A stretch of 64,000 bases of DNA, taken from positions 1 through 64,000 of the forward strand of contig JAEDFM010000002.1 in assembly GCA_016292805.1 (NCBI GenBank). The letters are read 5' to 3'. This DNA comes from Treponema sp. (GTDB lineage: Bacteria > Spirochaetota > Spirochaetia > Treponematales > Treponemataceae). Under the pieces are notes generated by a model that worked only from the letters and a program-made list of their open reading frames with translations, made no database searches and was not told where the DNA came from. Made by a program: the position numbers and the translations under genes. Shown in pieces: positions 1 through 8,606 of this stretch (within the stretch, counting starts at the first letter, position 1; each line of letters opens with the position of its first letter).

Positions 1-71
1 TCGAAAATGAAAAATCTTCATCACCGGCTTTTTGTTATGTCCTCGATGATGTAATCAAGATTTTGCCTTAA
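1..71 (+). CDS. 3' end of an unidentified gene (partial)
   Basis: An open frame enters from the left edge (codons in phase with base 3) and stops with TAA at 69-71. The 22 visible codons end in ...YVLDDVIKILP. The composition is plausible for a protein C-terminus, and the frame would converge on the minus-strand gene that ends at 92. Nothing in these residues identifies a family, and a chance open frame this short is possible. Confidence 0.3.
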   Translation, partial: ENEKSSSPAFCYVLDDVIKILP

Positions 72-91
72 TTTAGCAATTCCACCATTAT

Positions 92-865
92 TTATTCAAA
101 CTTTATACCTTGCAAAATAGTAATATTTCTCTTCATTCCATGTTTATCAGGAACATCCAAAAATCTTACTAAACTATTACAGATATCTTTATATTCCTTA
201 ATAGGTTCTTTTAATGAATCTCCAAGATAAAGACTGTTTCTTGAATACATTTTTGCATCCAGGACAGAAGCTTCAGGATTTTCTTTTGCAAACTTTTTTT
301 CCAATGCAGATTGTCCTCCGCTTAAAATTCTTGCGGCTTCATTCATGCCCTCACCAATATAATTTATATGTTTTGCAATATCCATAAATGGAACACAGGA
401 ACCTATTAATGCTGAAGCCCTTATGGATAAAGCTTTATCTTCTTCATCTTTTAATTGATTAAAACCACCAATTAAAGTAGTTAAAAAATCCAATGCGGTT
501 TCAGGTTCACACTCATCGGCAACAATATAACAACCATCACCAGTAGGAATAAACCGAGAAATATGTATTCTTCCCTTAAATCCAAGATGATTATTCAGAA
601 TATTGCCAACTAAATATCTTTGAAAAAGATAAATATTATTTACCTGTTCACGGGTTGAAGCTGTTGAAAAACCAACAATATCAATTAAAATTATTAATTT
701 TTTTACTTCCGGAAATTCTGCAGCAAGATTTGGCAGTTTTTTTGAAACATTTATTACCCTTTCAATTCTTTTTTCTTCTATTTTTTCATGAATATCCTCA
801 AGAGTAATATCACCGGAAATCAATGACTGCCGTGTAGTTCGTAAATCTTCAAGCTTAAATTTCAT
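92..865 (-). CDS. Class III nucleotidyl cyclase-like protein
   Basis: A 257-residue cytoplasmic protein resembling the catalytic domain of class III adenylate/guanylate cyclases. Visible signatures, in order, are LIDIVGFS (first metal-binding Asp, about residue 65), PTGDGCYIV (second metal Asp in GDG), and GEGMNEAARIL, which matches the N-x3-R element that stabilises the transition state. With both metal ligands and the Asn/Arg pair present, activity is plausible, but I cannot assign cAMP against cGMP. No membrane segment or fused sensor domain is visible. The ATG at 865 is preferred over an in-frame GTG at 877 because it leaves a 1-bp gap after the upstream gene, suggesting translational coupling. 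It could be a catalytically silent cyclase homologue. Confidence 0.6.
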   Translation of the reverse strand: MKFKLEDLRTTRQSLISGDITLEDIHEKIEEKRIERVINVSKKLPNLAAEFPEVKKLIILIDIVGFSTASTREQVNNIYLFQRYLVGNILNNHLGFKGRIHISRFIPTGDGCYIVADECEPETALDFLTTLIGGFNQLKDEEDKALSIRASALIGSCVPFMDIAKHINYIGEGMNEAARILSGGQSALEKKFAKENPEASVLDAKMYSRNSLYLGDSLKEPIKEYKDICNSLVRFLDVPDKHGMKRNITILQGIKFE

Positions 866-866
866 T

Positions 867-1061
867 TTATACCCCACTTATATCATTTTTTTCATAAAGC
901 ATTTCTGCGTCAGCCCCACCCTGTCGTACTTTAAGATCCGTAAACGATTGGGAAGGTTGAGATTTTTGAGATTTCTTTTTCTGTAAATCTTTCTGTAACT
1001 GCTGAATTATTAAAGCAGAATTAGAACGGTTCATCATTGAGTAATATTCGCGGTCATCCAT
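867..1061 (-). CDS. Small charged hypothetical protein upstream of the cyclase
   Basis: A 64-residue protein, not recognised. It has a Gln/Lys/Ser-rich centre (LQKDLQKKKSQKSQPSQS), no signal peptide and no membrane segment. Its TAA lies directly before the cyclase-like ATG, so the two are probably one transcription unit and it may be a partner or regulator of the cyclase (inference). The ATG at 1061 is chosen over an upstream TTG because a TATTAT box ends 7 nt before it; there is no Shine-Dalgarno sequence, so the mRNA may be leaderless. Confidence 0.55.
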   Translation of the reverse strand: MDDREYYSMMNRSNSALIIQQLQKDLQKKKSQKSQPSQSFTDLKVRQGGADAEMLYEKNDISGV

Positions 1062-1068
1062 AACAGTT

Positions 1069-1096
1069 ATAATAATCAATAAAAAACAAAATGTAA
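1069..1096 (-). promoter_or_regulatory. Sigma70-type promoter for the small protein/cyclase pair
   Basis: On the minus strand TTACAT (1091-1096) is followed after 16 nt by TATTAT (1069-1074), then 7 nt, then the ATG at 1061. The predicted transcription start falls on or next to the start codon. Confidence 0.5.
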
Positions 1097-1105
1097 TAGT
1101 AGATT

Positions 1106-1150
1106 AAAAAAAAACACGGTTTTCAAATATTCAATCTGAAATCCGTGTTC
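1106..1150 (-). terminator. Intrinsic terminator of the kor operon
   Basis: Minus-strand hairpin with arms AACACGGATTT and AAACCGTGTT followed by a run of about nine T. It lies just downstream of the korC stop at 1174. Confidence 0.75.
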
Positions 1151-1173
1151 TAATAATAATTTTAAATAATTAA

Positions 1174-1725
1174 TTATTTAATTTCATAATCCCTATTATA
1201 CGCAGCTTCAATTGTTGCAATATTGATTGGATTAAACTTTTTATTGCGGGCTGAAATAGCTCCATCCAAAGCAAATTCAAAAGGTTTAACACCACTGATC
1301 ATTCCTGGTACAACTTTTAACAAAGCACCAAGAGCAACCATGTTTGTTCCGCGAGGATTATTTGTTGCTGTACAAATTTCATCACATGGTAAAGCAACAA
1401 CTCTAATGTCTTTACGAGTTGGTTCAATATCTATTAATGAAGAATTGTAAATCAACAGTCCGTTTGGTTTTAACTGCTTTTCAAATTTTGTCATTGAAGG
1501 CTTGTTTAATGCAACAACAACATCTGGATTTTCGATTACAGGTGAAGCAACTTCTTCATCACTAACGATTACTGAACAGTTTGCTGTACCACCACGCATT
1601 TCGGCACCGTAAGCAGGAATATGTGATACATATTTATCTTCGCTCATACCAGCCAAAGCAAGGATTTTTCCTGCAAGAATAACACCCTGACCACCAAAGC
1701 CAGCAAAAATAATTTCATTAGTCAT
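1174..1725 (-). CDS. korC: 2-oxoacid:ferredoxin oxidoreductase, gamma subunit
   Basis: A 183-residue gamma subunit of a CoA-dependent 2-oxoacid:ferredoxin oxidoreductase, which oxidatively decarboxylates a 2-oxoacid and reduces ferredoxin in the cytoplasm. The N-terminal FAGFGGQGVILAGKIL and the later HIPAYGAEMRGGTANC are characteristic of the POR/KOR gamma domain. It is the last gene of korD-korA-korB-korC, 11 bp after korB, with a good ribosome site (AAGGAG). Subunit order and the separate small ferredoxin subunit fit the four-subunit 2-oxoglutarate or branched-chain 2-oxoacid enzymes (Kor/Vor). Substrate cannot be decided from sequence alone. Confidence 0.9.
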   Translation of the reverse strand: MTNEIIFAGFGGQGVILAGKILALAGMSEDKYVSHIPAYGAEMRGGTANCSVIVSDEEVASPVIENPDVVVALNKPSMTKFEKQLKPNGLLIYNSSLIDIEPTRKDIRVVALPCDEICTATNNPRGTNMVALGALLKVVPGMISGVKPFEFALDGAISARNKKFNPINIATIEAAYNRDYEIK

Positions 1726-1736
1726 TGCAAATCTCC

Positions 1737-2525
1737 TTATTTTGTTACAACACCAGCTTTTGGAGCGGCTGCTTCTGGAATATTTCCAGCAGGAACATCA
1801 CGGAATACACCAAGCGGATAATAAGGTTCCATCTGATCTTTAACCCAGTCAGCTGCAACTGTAGAATTTACACCCCAGTTAGTAGGACACATGGAAAGAA
1901 TTTCAACAAAGGAATAACCTTTTCCTTCTTTCTGATATGTTAATGCCTTTTTAATAGCAGCTTTTGCTTTATTAATATGCTGAACATCATAAACTGCACA
2001 ACGTTCAATATATTTTGGTTCAACTAAAGTATTTAATAATTCACAGGCACGGATTGGATAACCAACTTCATCAGCATTGCGTCCAAATGGAGTTGTTTTT
2101 GTTACCTGTCCAACCAAAGTTGTTGGAGCCATCTGACCACCAGTCATACCGTAAATAGCATTATTGATAAAGATAACTGTAATGTTTTCACCACGGTTTG
2201 CAGCATGAATTGTTTCGGCTGTACCAATAGCAAGAAGGTCACCATCACCCTGATAAGAAATTACAATCTTATCCTTGTGAACACGTTTCATTCCTGTAGC
2301 AACAGCTGGTGCACGACCGTGAGCAGCTTCTGCAGTATCAACATCAATATAGTTATAAGCGTAAACGGCACATCCTACAGGAGCTACAAAAAGAACGTCC
2401 TGCTGAATATCCATTTCGTCAATAACCTGACAAATTAATTTATGTACGATTGAATGACCACATCCAGCACAATAATGCATTGGGGCCTTTTTCATTGATT
2501 TTGGAAATTCGTATTTTTTTGCCAT
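1737..2525 (-). CDS. korB: 2-oxoacid:ferredoxin oxidoreductase, beta (TPP) subunit
   Basis: A 262-residue thiamine-diphosphate-binding beta subunit. The N-terminal HYCAGCGHSIVHKLI, the GRAPAVATGMKR stretch, and the TPP/Mg motif in YQGDGDLLAIG (GDGD) with INNAIYGMTGGQ are typical of KOR/VOR beta chains. It contacts the alpha chain and carries the decarboxylation site, passing electrons through the delta subunit. The start is preceded by AAGGGG. The stop is 11 bp before korC, within a tightly spaced operon. Confidence 0.92.
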   Translation of the reverse strand: MAKKYEFPKSMKKAPMHYCAGCGHSIVHKLICQVIDEMDIQQDVLFVAPVGCAVYAYNYIDVDTAEAAHGRAPAVATGMKRVHKDKIVISYQGDGDLLAIGTAETIHAANRGENITVIFINNAIYGMTGGQMAPTTLVGQVTKTTPFGRNADEVGYPIRACELLNTLVEPKYIERCAVYDVQHINKAKAAIKKALTYQKEGKGYSFVEILSMCPTNWGVNSTVAADWVKDQMEPYYPLGVFRDVPAGNIPEAAAPKAGVVTK

Positions 2526-2535
2526 TTAAGTCCCC

Positions 2536-3597
2536 TTATTTTAATATTGCCTTTGCTTTTTCAATGATTTTATCAACAGAAGGAATGACTCCACCTGCTT
2601 CACCATAGAATTCAACATCAACTGGTTTATGACCACTGTAAAGTTTAATATCCTGAACCATCTGACCCATAGACATTTCTACAGTAAGAAGCTTTTTGCA
2701 GTTTGCAGCTGCAGCTTCAAGCTCTTTCTGAGGGAATGGCCACAATGTAATTGGACGGAAAAGACCGGCTTTAATTCCTGCTTCACGCATCTGTTTAATA
2801 GCTTTTTTACAAACACGAGCACTTGTTCCATATGCACAAAGAACGATATCTGCATCATCACACATATATGTTTCAGCAGCAGTTTCTGATTCCTGAATTT
2901 TTGCATATTTTTCAAACAAATGTTTGTTATGATTGTTTAATTCACCATCAATTCCAGACATTTTCAAAGACCAGACTTTATTCTGTTCACGGTCTTTTGT
3001 TTTACCTGTTAATGCCCATGGTTTTGGTGGAAGATTTTCTACAAAGTCTGGTAAAACACATGGTTCAGACATCTGTCCTAAATAACCATCACCAAGAATC
3101 AAACAAAGAATTCTGTATTTATCAGCTAGTTCAAAAGCTTTTACAGTCCAGTCAGCAAGTTCCTGAACAGTACCTGGAGCAATTACGATTGTATGATAGT
3201 CACCGTTTCCGCCACCACGAGTAGCCTGGAAATAATCACCCTGAGCACCAGAAATGTTACCAAGACCAGGACCACCACGCATCATATTAACAACTACTGC
3301 TGGAAGTTCAGAACCAGAAATGTAAGAAAAACCTTCCTGCTTCAAAGAAATTCCAGGTGAAGATGATGATGTCATACAGCGGGAACCTGCAGCACTTGCA
3401 CCAAGAACCATGTTAATAGCAGCAAGTTCAGATTCAGCCTGAAGGAATGTACCTCCTACTTCAGGAAGTCTTTTTGACATATATGCAGGAATTTCATTCT
3501 GTGGTGTAATTGGATATGCAAAATAGTAACGACATCCGGCACGAAGTGCAGCTTCACCAATAGCTTCGTTACCTTTCATAAGTACTTTATTACTCAT
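2536..3597 (-). CDS. korA: 2-oxoacid:ferredoxin oxidoreductase, alpha subunit
   Basis: A 353-residue alpha (pyrimidine-binding) subunit. MKGNEAIGEAALRAGCRYYF, YPITPQNEIPAYM and GASAAGSRCMTSSSSPG are family hallmarks of KorA/VorB-type chains that also bind CoA. The ATG at 3597 is used: it overlaps the korD stop by 8 bp (ATGAGTAA), indicating translational coupling, and it begins the conserved block, whereas upstream in-frame starts add unconserved residues. It forms the catalytic heterotetramer with korB, korC and korD. Likely substrates are 2-oxoglutarate or branched-chain 2-oxoacids. Confidence 0.92.
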   Translation of the reverse strand: MSNKVLMKGNEAIGEAALRAGCRYYFAYPITPQNEIPAYMSKRLPEVGGTFLQAESELAAINMVLGASAAGSRCMTSSSSPGISLKQEGFSYISGSELPAVVVNMMRGGPGLGNISGAQGDYFQATRGGGNGDYHTIVIAPGTVQELADWTVKAFELADKYRILCLILGDGYLGQMSEPCVLPDFVENLPPKPWALTGKTKDREQNKVWSLKMSGIDGELNNHNKHLFEKYAKIQESETAAETYMCDDADIVLCAYGTSARVCKKAIKQMREAGIKAGLFRPITLWPFPQKELEAAAANCKKLLTVEMSMGQMVQDIKLYSGHKPVDVEFYGEAGGVIPSVDKIIEKAKAILK

Positions 3598-3808
3598 TTG
3601 GTACCTCGATTTCAATACAGCAGTCTGGACACATAGTTGCACAGAAACAGCAGCCTATACAATTAGCTTCATCATTACAAACAGGATAGTTTACACCCTG
3701 ACTATTAGTTTCCTTTGACATTTCAAGGATATTTTTAGGACATACACGAATACATAATCCGCAGCCCTTACAACGTTCATCGTTGATTAAAGGTTTACCT
3801 TTTGCCAA
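3590..3808 (-). CDS. korD: 2-oxoacid:ferredoxin oxidoreductase, delta (ferredoxin) subunit
   Basis: A 72-residue two-cluster [4Fe-4S] ferredoxin-like subunit. CKGCGLCIRVCPKN and CIGCCFCATMCPDCC give two Cx2Cx2Cx3CP-type clusters carrying electrons from the catalytic subunits to free ferredoxin. A TTG start at 3808 (protein MAKGKPLIN...) is preferred: AGAGGTG lies about 7 nt upstream, while the GTG at 3817 overlaps that ribosome site. It is the first gene of the operon, overlapping korA by 8 bp. Confidence 0.88.
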   Translation of the reverse strand: MAKGKPLINDERCKGCGLCIRVCPKNILEMSKETNSQGVNYPVCNDEANCIGCCFCATMCPDCCIEIEVPNE

Positions 3809-3838
3809 TTTCAACACCTCTTTTAAATTTACACTTCT

Positions 3839-3867
3839 ATTATAAAAAACTAAAAGCTTTGTTACAA
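3839..3867 (-). promoter_or_regulatory. Sigma70-type promoter of korDABC
   Basis: On the minus strand TTGTAA (3862-3867), 17-nt spacer and TATAAT (3839-3844). The predicted start near 3832 gives a leader of about 24 nt. Upstream, 3888-3923 carries two copies of an AT-only motif (TTTAATATTNTTAAAG) that could act as an UP element. Confidence 0.7.
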
Positions 3868-3927
3868 TACAAACAGAGAAATTTCTTTAATATTTTTAAA
3901 GTTTTTTAATATTCTTAAAGTTATTAT

Positions 3928-4635
3928 TTATGCACCAATCCAATTTGCCGCTGTCTGATCTGCAAGCTGAAGAAGAATAACTAATGGATTTTCAAGAAAG
4001 TTTGAATAGTTATATGTTTCACTTTCGCTTAAATCACTAAAGCCCATATGACGGCTCACAGCTTCAATTACCATTCTGTTTTCAATCATTGATGGAAAAA
4101 CTTTAAGCATCATTAAAACAGATTCATTTCCATGTCCCAGGTTTCTGCATTCAGCACGAGATTTGTAGAATGGCTGTTTTACCCAGTTACCTGTAATATC
4201 TTTTGTATTTCTGTATTCTACTCCATAAAATCCTGTTTTACAGAAATCATGGCAAAGGGCAGAAACAAAAACATCTTTAGCTGTAATTGTATATTTTTCA
4301 CCTTGTGGAGTTGCAAAAAAGTTTTCCAGAACAGGTTTTGCAAAAGCAAGAGCCTGTTTGACAACTAGTAAAGAATGTAAGCTTAAGCCGCCTTTAAAAT
4401 TACCGTGAAATCTTGTAGAAGCTGGTGCAGTCCAGAAATCTGTATTATCAAGGAAATCTTTAAGAGAAGCTGCTTCTGTCTGATCTTTAATAATGTAATC
4501 AATCATTTCTGTAACACAAGGTTTTATTGAATCCATATTAAAGGTTCCGTTTGTCTGAACAACTTCAAACTCCTTGAATATATCTAAAAGTTCATAGCAA
4601 TCATTAAATAAATCATTCTTTTCAAAATCTGTCAT
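3928..4635 (-). CDS. HD-domain phosphohydrolase-like protein
   Basis: A 235-residue cytoplasmic protein with HD-superfamily signatures in order: GLSLHSLLV (first His, about residue 85), SALCHDFCKTG (HD doublet), GHGNESVLMM, SRHMGF (further His), and LLQLADQTA (last Asp). These form a metal site of the type hydrolysing phosphate esters or nucleotides. Its specific substrate is not recognisable, and no GYP, RelA or nuclease partner domain is present. The start has AAAGGA upstream. It lies 27 bp after the OmpA-family gene and may be cotranscribed with it. Confidence 0.7.
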   Translation of the reverse strand: MTDFEKNDLFNDCYELLDIFKEFEVVQTNGTFNMDSIKPCVTEMIDYIIKDQTEAASLKDFLDNTDFWTAPASTRFHGNFKGGLSLHSLLVVKQALAFAKPVLENFFATPQGEKYTITAKDVFVSALCHDFCKTGFYGVEYRNTKDITGNWVKQPFYKSRAECRNLGHGNESVLMMLKVFPSMIENRMVIEAVSRHMGFSDLSESETYNYSNFLENPLVILLQLADQTAANWIGA

Positions 4636-4662
4636 TTTAATTTTCCTTTGCAGGTATTATAC

Positions 4663-5874
4663 CTATTCCAGTATTGTAATTTCAACACGACGGTTTATTG
4701 CTCGACCTTCCGGTGTATCATTATTGCCAATCGGAATTCTTCCACCATAGCCTTTGCAGATTATTCGTTGGGAACTTATTCCTCGTTGAGTTAAAGCTTT
4801 AGCAATTGCATGAGCGCGTTCAAGAGAAAGTTCATATTCACCTTTTTCTTCTCCAACTCGGGCTGTATGACCTTCGATAAGGAAGCGTGTTTTTTCTGGA
4901 ACTTTTTTAAGAAGTGCTGCTATATTATCAATTCGAGCAGCTTCCCCAGGAAGAAGTTCTGCTGTATTTGGCTGAAACTGTAAATCGTGAATGGAAAGCC
5001 TTGTTCCTAAATCAGTTTTTTCAAAATTAATATTCTGATCCTTTGTTTTTAAAGCTGTAATTATTGGTTCCAGTAATTCTTCATTTACACTTGGAGGATA
5101 CTCTGTAAACAATGAAATTGTACCTTTTAGAGTTACTTCTTTTCCATCTTTATAAACAAAGCTTTCATTCACAGAATCACTAACTAAAAGTGCATTTCCG
5201 CTTTCTTTACTTACATAGATTTTGGCTGAATGACTTCCTGTAGCTCTCTGTAATTGAGGATCTCCCTCATAATCAAAATAGCTGGAACCAAAGCCATTGC
5301 CATAGCGGGTTGCCCATTGAGCACTTAATTCATAACAATCTTCATCATGAAAATAACGGTCACCAACATAAGTATATTGAACAAGAATTGGAAGTTTTGT
5401 ATAAATACCTTTTTCTAAAGGATCAACAACCCGTTGGCCAGCAGCTTTCCAGGAATCACCAACATGGATTTCTGAAGAAGCATAACTTGGAAAACTTCTA
5501 AAGCTTGGAAATCCATTATCTTCCACCATTTCAAATTTACCGTCATCAGAAATTGTAAAAGCAGAATCAATAGAATCATTTAAACCGTTATTTACCAGCA
5601 TAGATGCCCGTTGAGTTTTTTCCATTACATAAAAATTACCAGTATATAAATAATAGCCATCCTTTTTTTTAGGACTAATGAATGAACTGACTTCCCGGCT
5701 TAAAAGTCCAACATATTTTCCATTATCATAGCGGCGTAAATCTGTTCTTTCTGTAAAAACATAATTTCTGTTTCCATGGTAAGAAATAGTAACACTTTCC
5801 TGAGAATATACACCAACTAAAAAAAGATTAAAGAATATCAGGATAAACAATAAACGGTTAGATTTCATATTCAT
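4663..5874 (-). CDS. OmpA-family exported protein
   Basis: A 403-residue exported protein. The N-terminus has a signal peptide (LLFILIFFNLFLVGVYSQES, cleavage likely after YSQ). Residues of about 290-403 form an OmpA-like peptidoglycan-binding domain: LQFQPNTAELLPGE, FLIEGHTARVG, LSLERAHAIAKAL, and GYGGRIPIGNNDTPEGRAINRRVEI. The middle 250 residues are not recognised. It probably tethers an envelope structure to peptidoglycan in the periplasm. No ribosome site is evident; a TATGTT box ends 5 nt before the ATG (AGAGT-ATG), so initiation may be leaderless. Confidence 0.85.
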   Translation of the reverse strand: MNMKSNRLLFILIFFNLFLVGVYSQESVTISYHGNRNYVFTERTDLRRYDNGKYVGLLSREVSSFISPKKKDGYYLYTGNFYVMEKTQRASMLVNNGLNDSIDSAFTISDDGKFEMVEDNGFPSFRSFPSYASSEIHVGDSWKAAGQRVVDPLEKGIYTKLPILVQYTYVGDRYFHDEDCYELSAQWATRYGNGFGSSYFDYEGDPQLQRATGSHSAKIYVSKESGNALLVSDSVNESFVYKDGKEVTLKGTISLFTEYPPSVNEELLEPIITALKTKDQNINFEKTDLGTRLSIHDLQFQPNTAELLPGEAARIDNIAALLKKVPEKTRFLIEGHTARVGEEKGEYELSLERAHAIAKALTQRGISSQRIICKGYGGRIPIGNNDTPEGRAINRRVEITILE

Positions 5875-5956
5875 ACTCTAACATAAAAAAAATTATTTAT
5901 CCCTATTGTTACAAAAAAGAATATCTAAAAGTATGAGGAATAAAAGAGGTATAAAA

Positions 5957-7924
5957 TTATTTTTTCTTGTCTTTTTTAATGTAAGAAATTGTAAAGTTCA
6001 GATTCTTTTCTGTATCTTTTCCAGGTTCAATATTAATATCCCAATAAAGAGTTGAAGTAAAGCTCATATGTACTGGAGTTAATTTTGAACTTTCTTTTTT
6101 TGGTCTGTTTATAATTACAGGCTGGAAATGATATCCACAGTTTTCGTTAGGTTCAAATGAGAATGAAACCCCTCTTTCATTATCTGTAAGACGAACTACA
6201 TCTACATTTTTAAGAAGGTCTTTTTTATATAAGTCCAAAGTAGATTTTTTGGCATCTACAACTCTTACAAACTGACTGTCGGCAACTTCTACATTAAAGT
6301 ATTTAATGTCATTAGCATCAAAATCAAGATTAGCAAAATTAGATTCAACTGCAAATTTAGCTTTTAAAGGCTTATCACTCAGGTTTTTTATAATGTACTG
6401 AACATTCATACCTGTAGGATTGATAATATATTTTTTGCGTAAATAAACAGGCTGTTTTGAAGCACCGAATAAAGCATTTGCACAAAGTTGAATTTCATTG
6501 TGATGTCTTGAGAATTTTAATTCTGAATATTTGACTCTAGAGAAAACACCATCGCCTGCTGGAAGTCCGTTAACATAACTGTCAAACTGAACTTCATTAA
6601 ATATGTGATCAACGAAAATACCTTTAGTATAGTCATCAGAACAGCCGTCATATTCACTTCTGCGTTTTAAATTATCTGCATAATTACCGGTATTTTTAAG
6701 TACATCAAGTTCATTTATTGATCCACTAAAAAGAGAAACCATTGCAAAATAGTTTTCCATGCGGCAAACATATTCATTTAAGCCATCATAATCATAATCA
6801 AAACAGGTGATAGAAGGTTTAAAACTGTCATCACGCAAAATCTTTTCAGCTTCCATTAATGCTCTATAAGCTTTCTGGCGGTTATGATAATTTGAATCAA
6901 CCTGTTCATTACAGCAGACAATAGCCTGTCCATTCTGCGCTTCCCACAGTTTATCCCGCGCATCTTTTTTACGCATTTTGTCGCCCTTGTACTGATTTAC
7001 CATCATCTGCACATACAGAATACGGTTATACAGAGCTTTACTGTTAGGTTTTGTTTCCAGGTAATCATAAATTGTATTACCATAATCCATAAGCTCAGAA
7101 ATTTTAGAGCTGATACCTGTAGATAAATGGCAGCTAACTTTTGTTTCGTTTTCCTTTCTGTATTCAGTAGGATTTATAAGCTTTAATTTTGTATCATTTG
7201 CTTCAAGATAAGAATTAAGCTTTTCAAACCATTTGCAGTTAATCAATTCTTCAATCTGAGCATGAGTTAACGAAATAGAAATTATTCTATTAGGAGAAAA
7301 CTGGAAGTAAGAATCCTTCCTATCCATTTTTTCTGCCATCTTAAGAATTTCCTGTACAAAGTCCACAATTTCAGTTTTTTTGTTTGGAACAAGATTTTCG
7401 TAAGTTGGATAAATATCAATAGATTTTCCAAAATCTGAAACAATTAATGGCAGAAACTTTCGTTTATTTGAAGGAATAATTTCTGAATCAAGATAGACAT
7501 ATTCAATACCACAGGTATTAAAAGTATTTACAAGGGAAGCATCCCAAATGTCACCAAAAATGGCTGCGCCACGAGGGCGTTTTCCAAAGGTCTGACGGAT
7601 TTCCGAAGAAAGCATATCAATCTGACCGTTTCTATCAACAGGATAAAGCAATGGCAATACAGGATTATAAAAACCGCCACCAAGTAATTCCATCTGATTT
7701 CTTTCAATCATAGTTTTACATACTGTAAATAATTCATTGTGGCGTTTTTTTAAGAATGAAATTTCAGCACCAGAACAAGAAAAGTTAAATTTAAAATTAG
7801 GATGTGAGAATAAGAATTTAATTAATGGTGCATAAATACTTTTGTAATCTTTTTCATACGAATCAATTGAATCATCGTTAGAAACAAAAGATTTTAAATT
7901 GAAGCTTACGTATACAAATTCCAT
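5957..7924 (-). CDS. GH57-like protein (DUF1925/DUF1926 type), apparently without catalytic residues
   Basis: A 655-residue homologue of GH57 4-alpha-glucanotransferases. The fold is recognised from FNFSCSGAEISFL, QMELLGGGFYNPVLPLL and GIEYVYLDSE in the N-terminal barrel and from a C-terminal beta domain of DUF1926 type. In active enzymes such as that of Thermococcus litoralis the nucleophile lies in TERVW and the acid in HDDGEKFG. Here the first aligns with FGDIW (residues 123-127, Glu replaced by Gly124) and the second region (about 214-225, SISLTHAQIEEL) has no HDDG. It may be a glucan-binding pseudoenzyme or may have changed chemistry. No ribosome site is obvious near the ATG. Confidence 0.7.
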   Translation of the reverse strand: MEFVYVSFNLKSFVSNDDSIDSYEKDYKSIYAPLIKFLFSHPNFKFNFSCSGAEISFLKKRHNELFTVCKTMIERNQMELLGGGFYNPVLPLLYPVDRNGQIDMLSSEIRQTFGKRPRGAAIFGDIWDASLVNTFNTCGIEYVYLDSEIIPSNKRKFLPLIVSDFGKSIDIYPTYENLVPNKKTEIVDFVQEILKMAEKMDRKDSYFQFSPNRIISISLTHAQIEELINCKWFEKLNSYLEANDTKLKLINPTEYRKENETKVSCHLSTGISSKISELMDYGNTIYDYLETKPNSKALYNRILYVQMMVNQYKGDKMRKKDARDKLWEAQNGQAIVCCNEQVDSNYHNRQKAYRALMEAEKILRDDSFKPSITCFDYDYDGLNEYVCRMENYFAMVSLFSGSINELDVLKNTGNYADNLKRRSEYDGCSDDYTKGIFVDHIFNEVQFDSYVNGLPAGDGVFSRVKYSELKFSRHHNEIQLCANALFGASKQPVYLRKKYIINPTGMNVQYIIKNLSDKPLKAKFAVESNFANLDFDANDIKYFNVEVADSQFVRVVDAKKSTLDLYKKDLLKNVDVVRLTDNERGVSFSFEPNENCGYHFQPVIINRPKKESSKLTPVHMSFTSTLYWDINIEPGKDTEKNLNFTISYIKKDKKK

Positions 7925-7976
7925 TCTTTATATACACGGCTCCCCCACCAATTGCCGGTCCCATAAGAGTAATAAA

Positions 7977-7992
7977 ACTTTTCCCCAAAAGT
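7977..7992 (-). terminator. Possible weak terminator after rnfB
   Basis: Perfect palindrome ACTTTT-CCCC-AAAAGT; on the minus strand it is followed by TTTATTACTC. The stem is only 6 bp and AT-rich, so termination would be partial. Confidence 0.35.
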
Positions 7993-7997
7993 CTTAC

Positions 7998-8606
7998 TTA
8001 TTTAGTGCGTTTTATTATTCTATAACAATATGACCATATTTTAAAGCGTTTTGAAGCATTCCATTGAACATTTTCTTCTTTTCCTTTATCGGAACAAGAA
8101 GTTCTTTCATCTGGATTCACATTGTTACATATAACCATCTTCATTGAAGCTTTAGAAACCAAAGTTATGATTTTTTGAGGACAAACCGAAATACATCTTC
8201 CACAACCAATACAAAGACTAGAAACTACTGCAGTATGATTAATAATATCAATTGCCTGCTGTGGACAAACCTTTGCACAATCTCCAAGACCTATACATGC
8301 ATAGCGGCAGTCTGTACCAGAACCATGAACATCTTTAACCATAAAACAGGTATGCTGTTCTTTGAAACTGATTGGATTTAACTGGAATTTTTTATTGCAG
8401 GAACATAAAACAAGAGCCTTTTTATCACTTGATTCAACAGCAATATCCAGATCCTTTACATAATTTTTTTCTTCAAATGAAACAATTGCATCCTTAATGT
8501 TGTTTCCTTGCTTTTCCAATTTTGGAAGGAAAATATAATAGATAAATGTAACAACAACACAAACAATTAAAAGAATAAGAATAAATAAAATGATTGGAAG
8601 TATCAC
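7998..8606 (-). CDS. rnfB: RnfB-like iron-sulfur protein, lacking the first Fe-S domain
   Basis: A 202-residue membrane-anchored iron-sulfur protein: one N-terminal transmembrane helix, then a C-terminal ferredoxin module with CRYACIGLGDCAKVCP and CIGCGRCISVCP, the spacing of RnfB cluster motifs. Typical RnfB has an additional ANCGGCGYPGC-type cluster after the helix. That region is absent here, leaving a short charged linker and an isolated CSC. A GTG at 8606 is preferred over the ATG at 8630: GGGGG lies 7 nt upstream and GTGA overlaps the rnfA stop by 4 bp. It is the last gene of the rnf operon. The C-terminal 40 residues are basic and unconserved. Confidence 0.8.
   Translation of the reverse strand: MILPIILFILILLIVCVVVTFIYYIFLPKLEKQGNNIKDAIVSFEEKNYVKDLDIAVESSDKKALVLCSCNKKFQLNPISFKEQHTCFMVKDVHGSGTDCRYACIGLGDCAKVCPQQAIDIINHTAVVSSLCIGCGRCISVCPQKIITLVSKASMKMVICNNVNPDERTSCSDKGKEENVQWNASKRFKIWSYCYRIIKRTK

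Noticed and set aside
7925..7968. GC-rich stretch with an ATG upstream of the GH57-like gene (MGPAIGGGAV...)
   Set aside because: Different reading frame from the gene and no supporting ribosome site or family match; regarded as noncoding.
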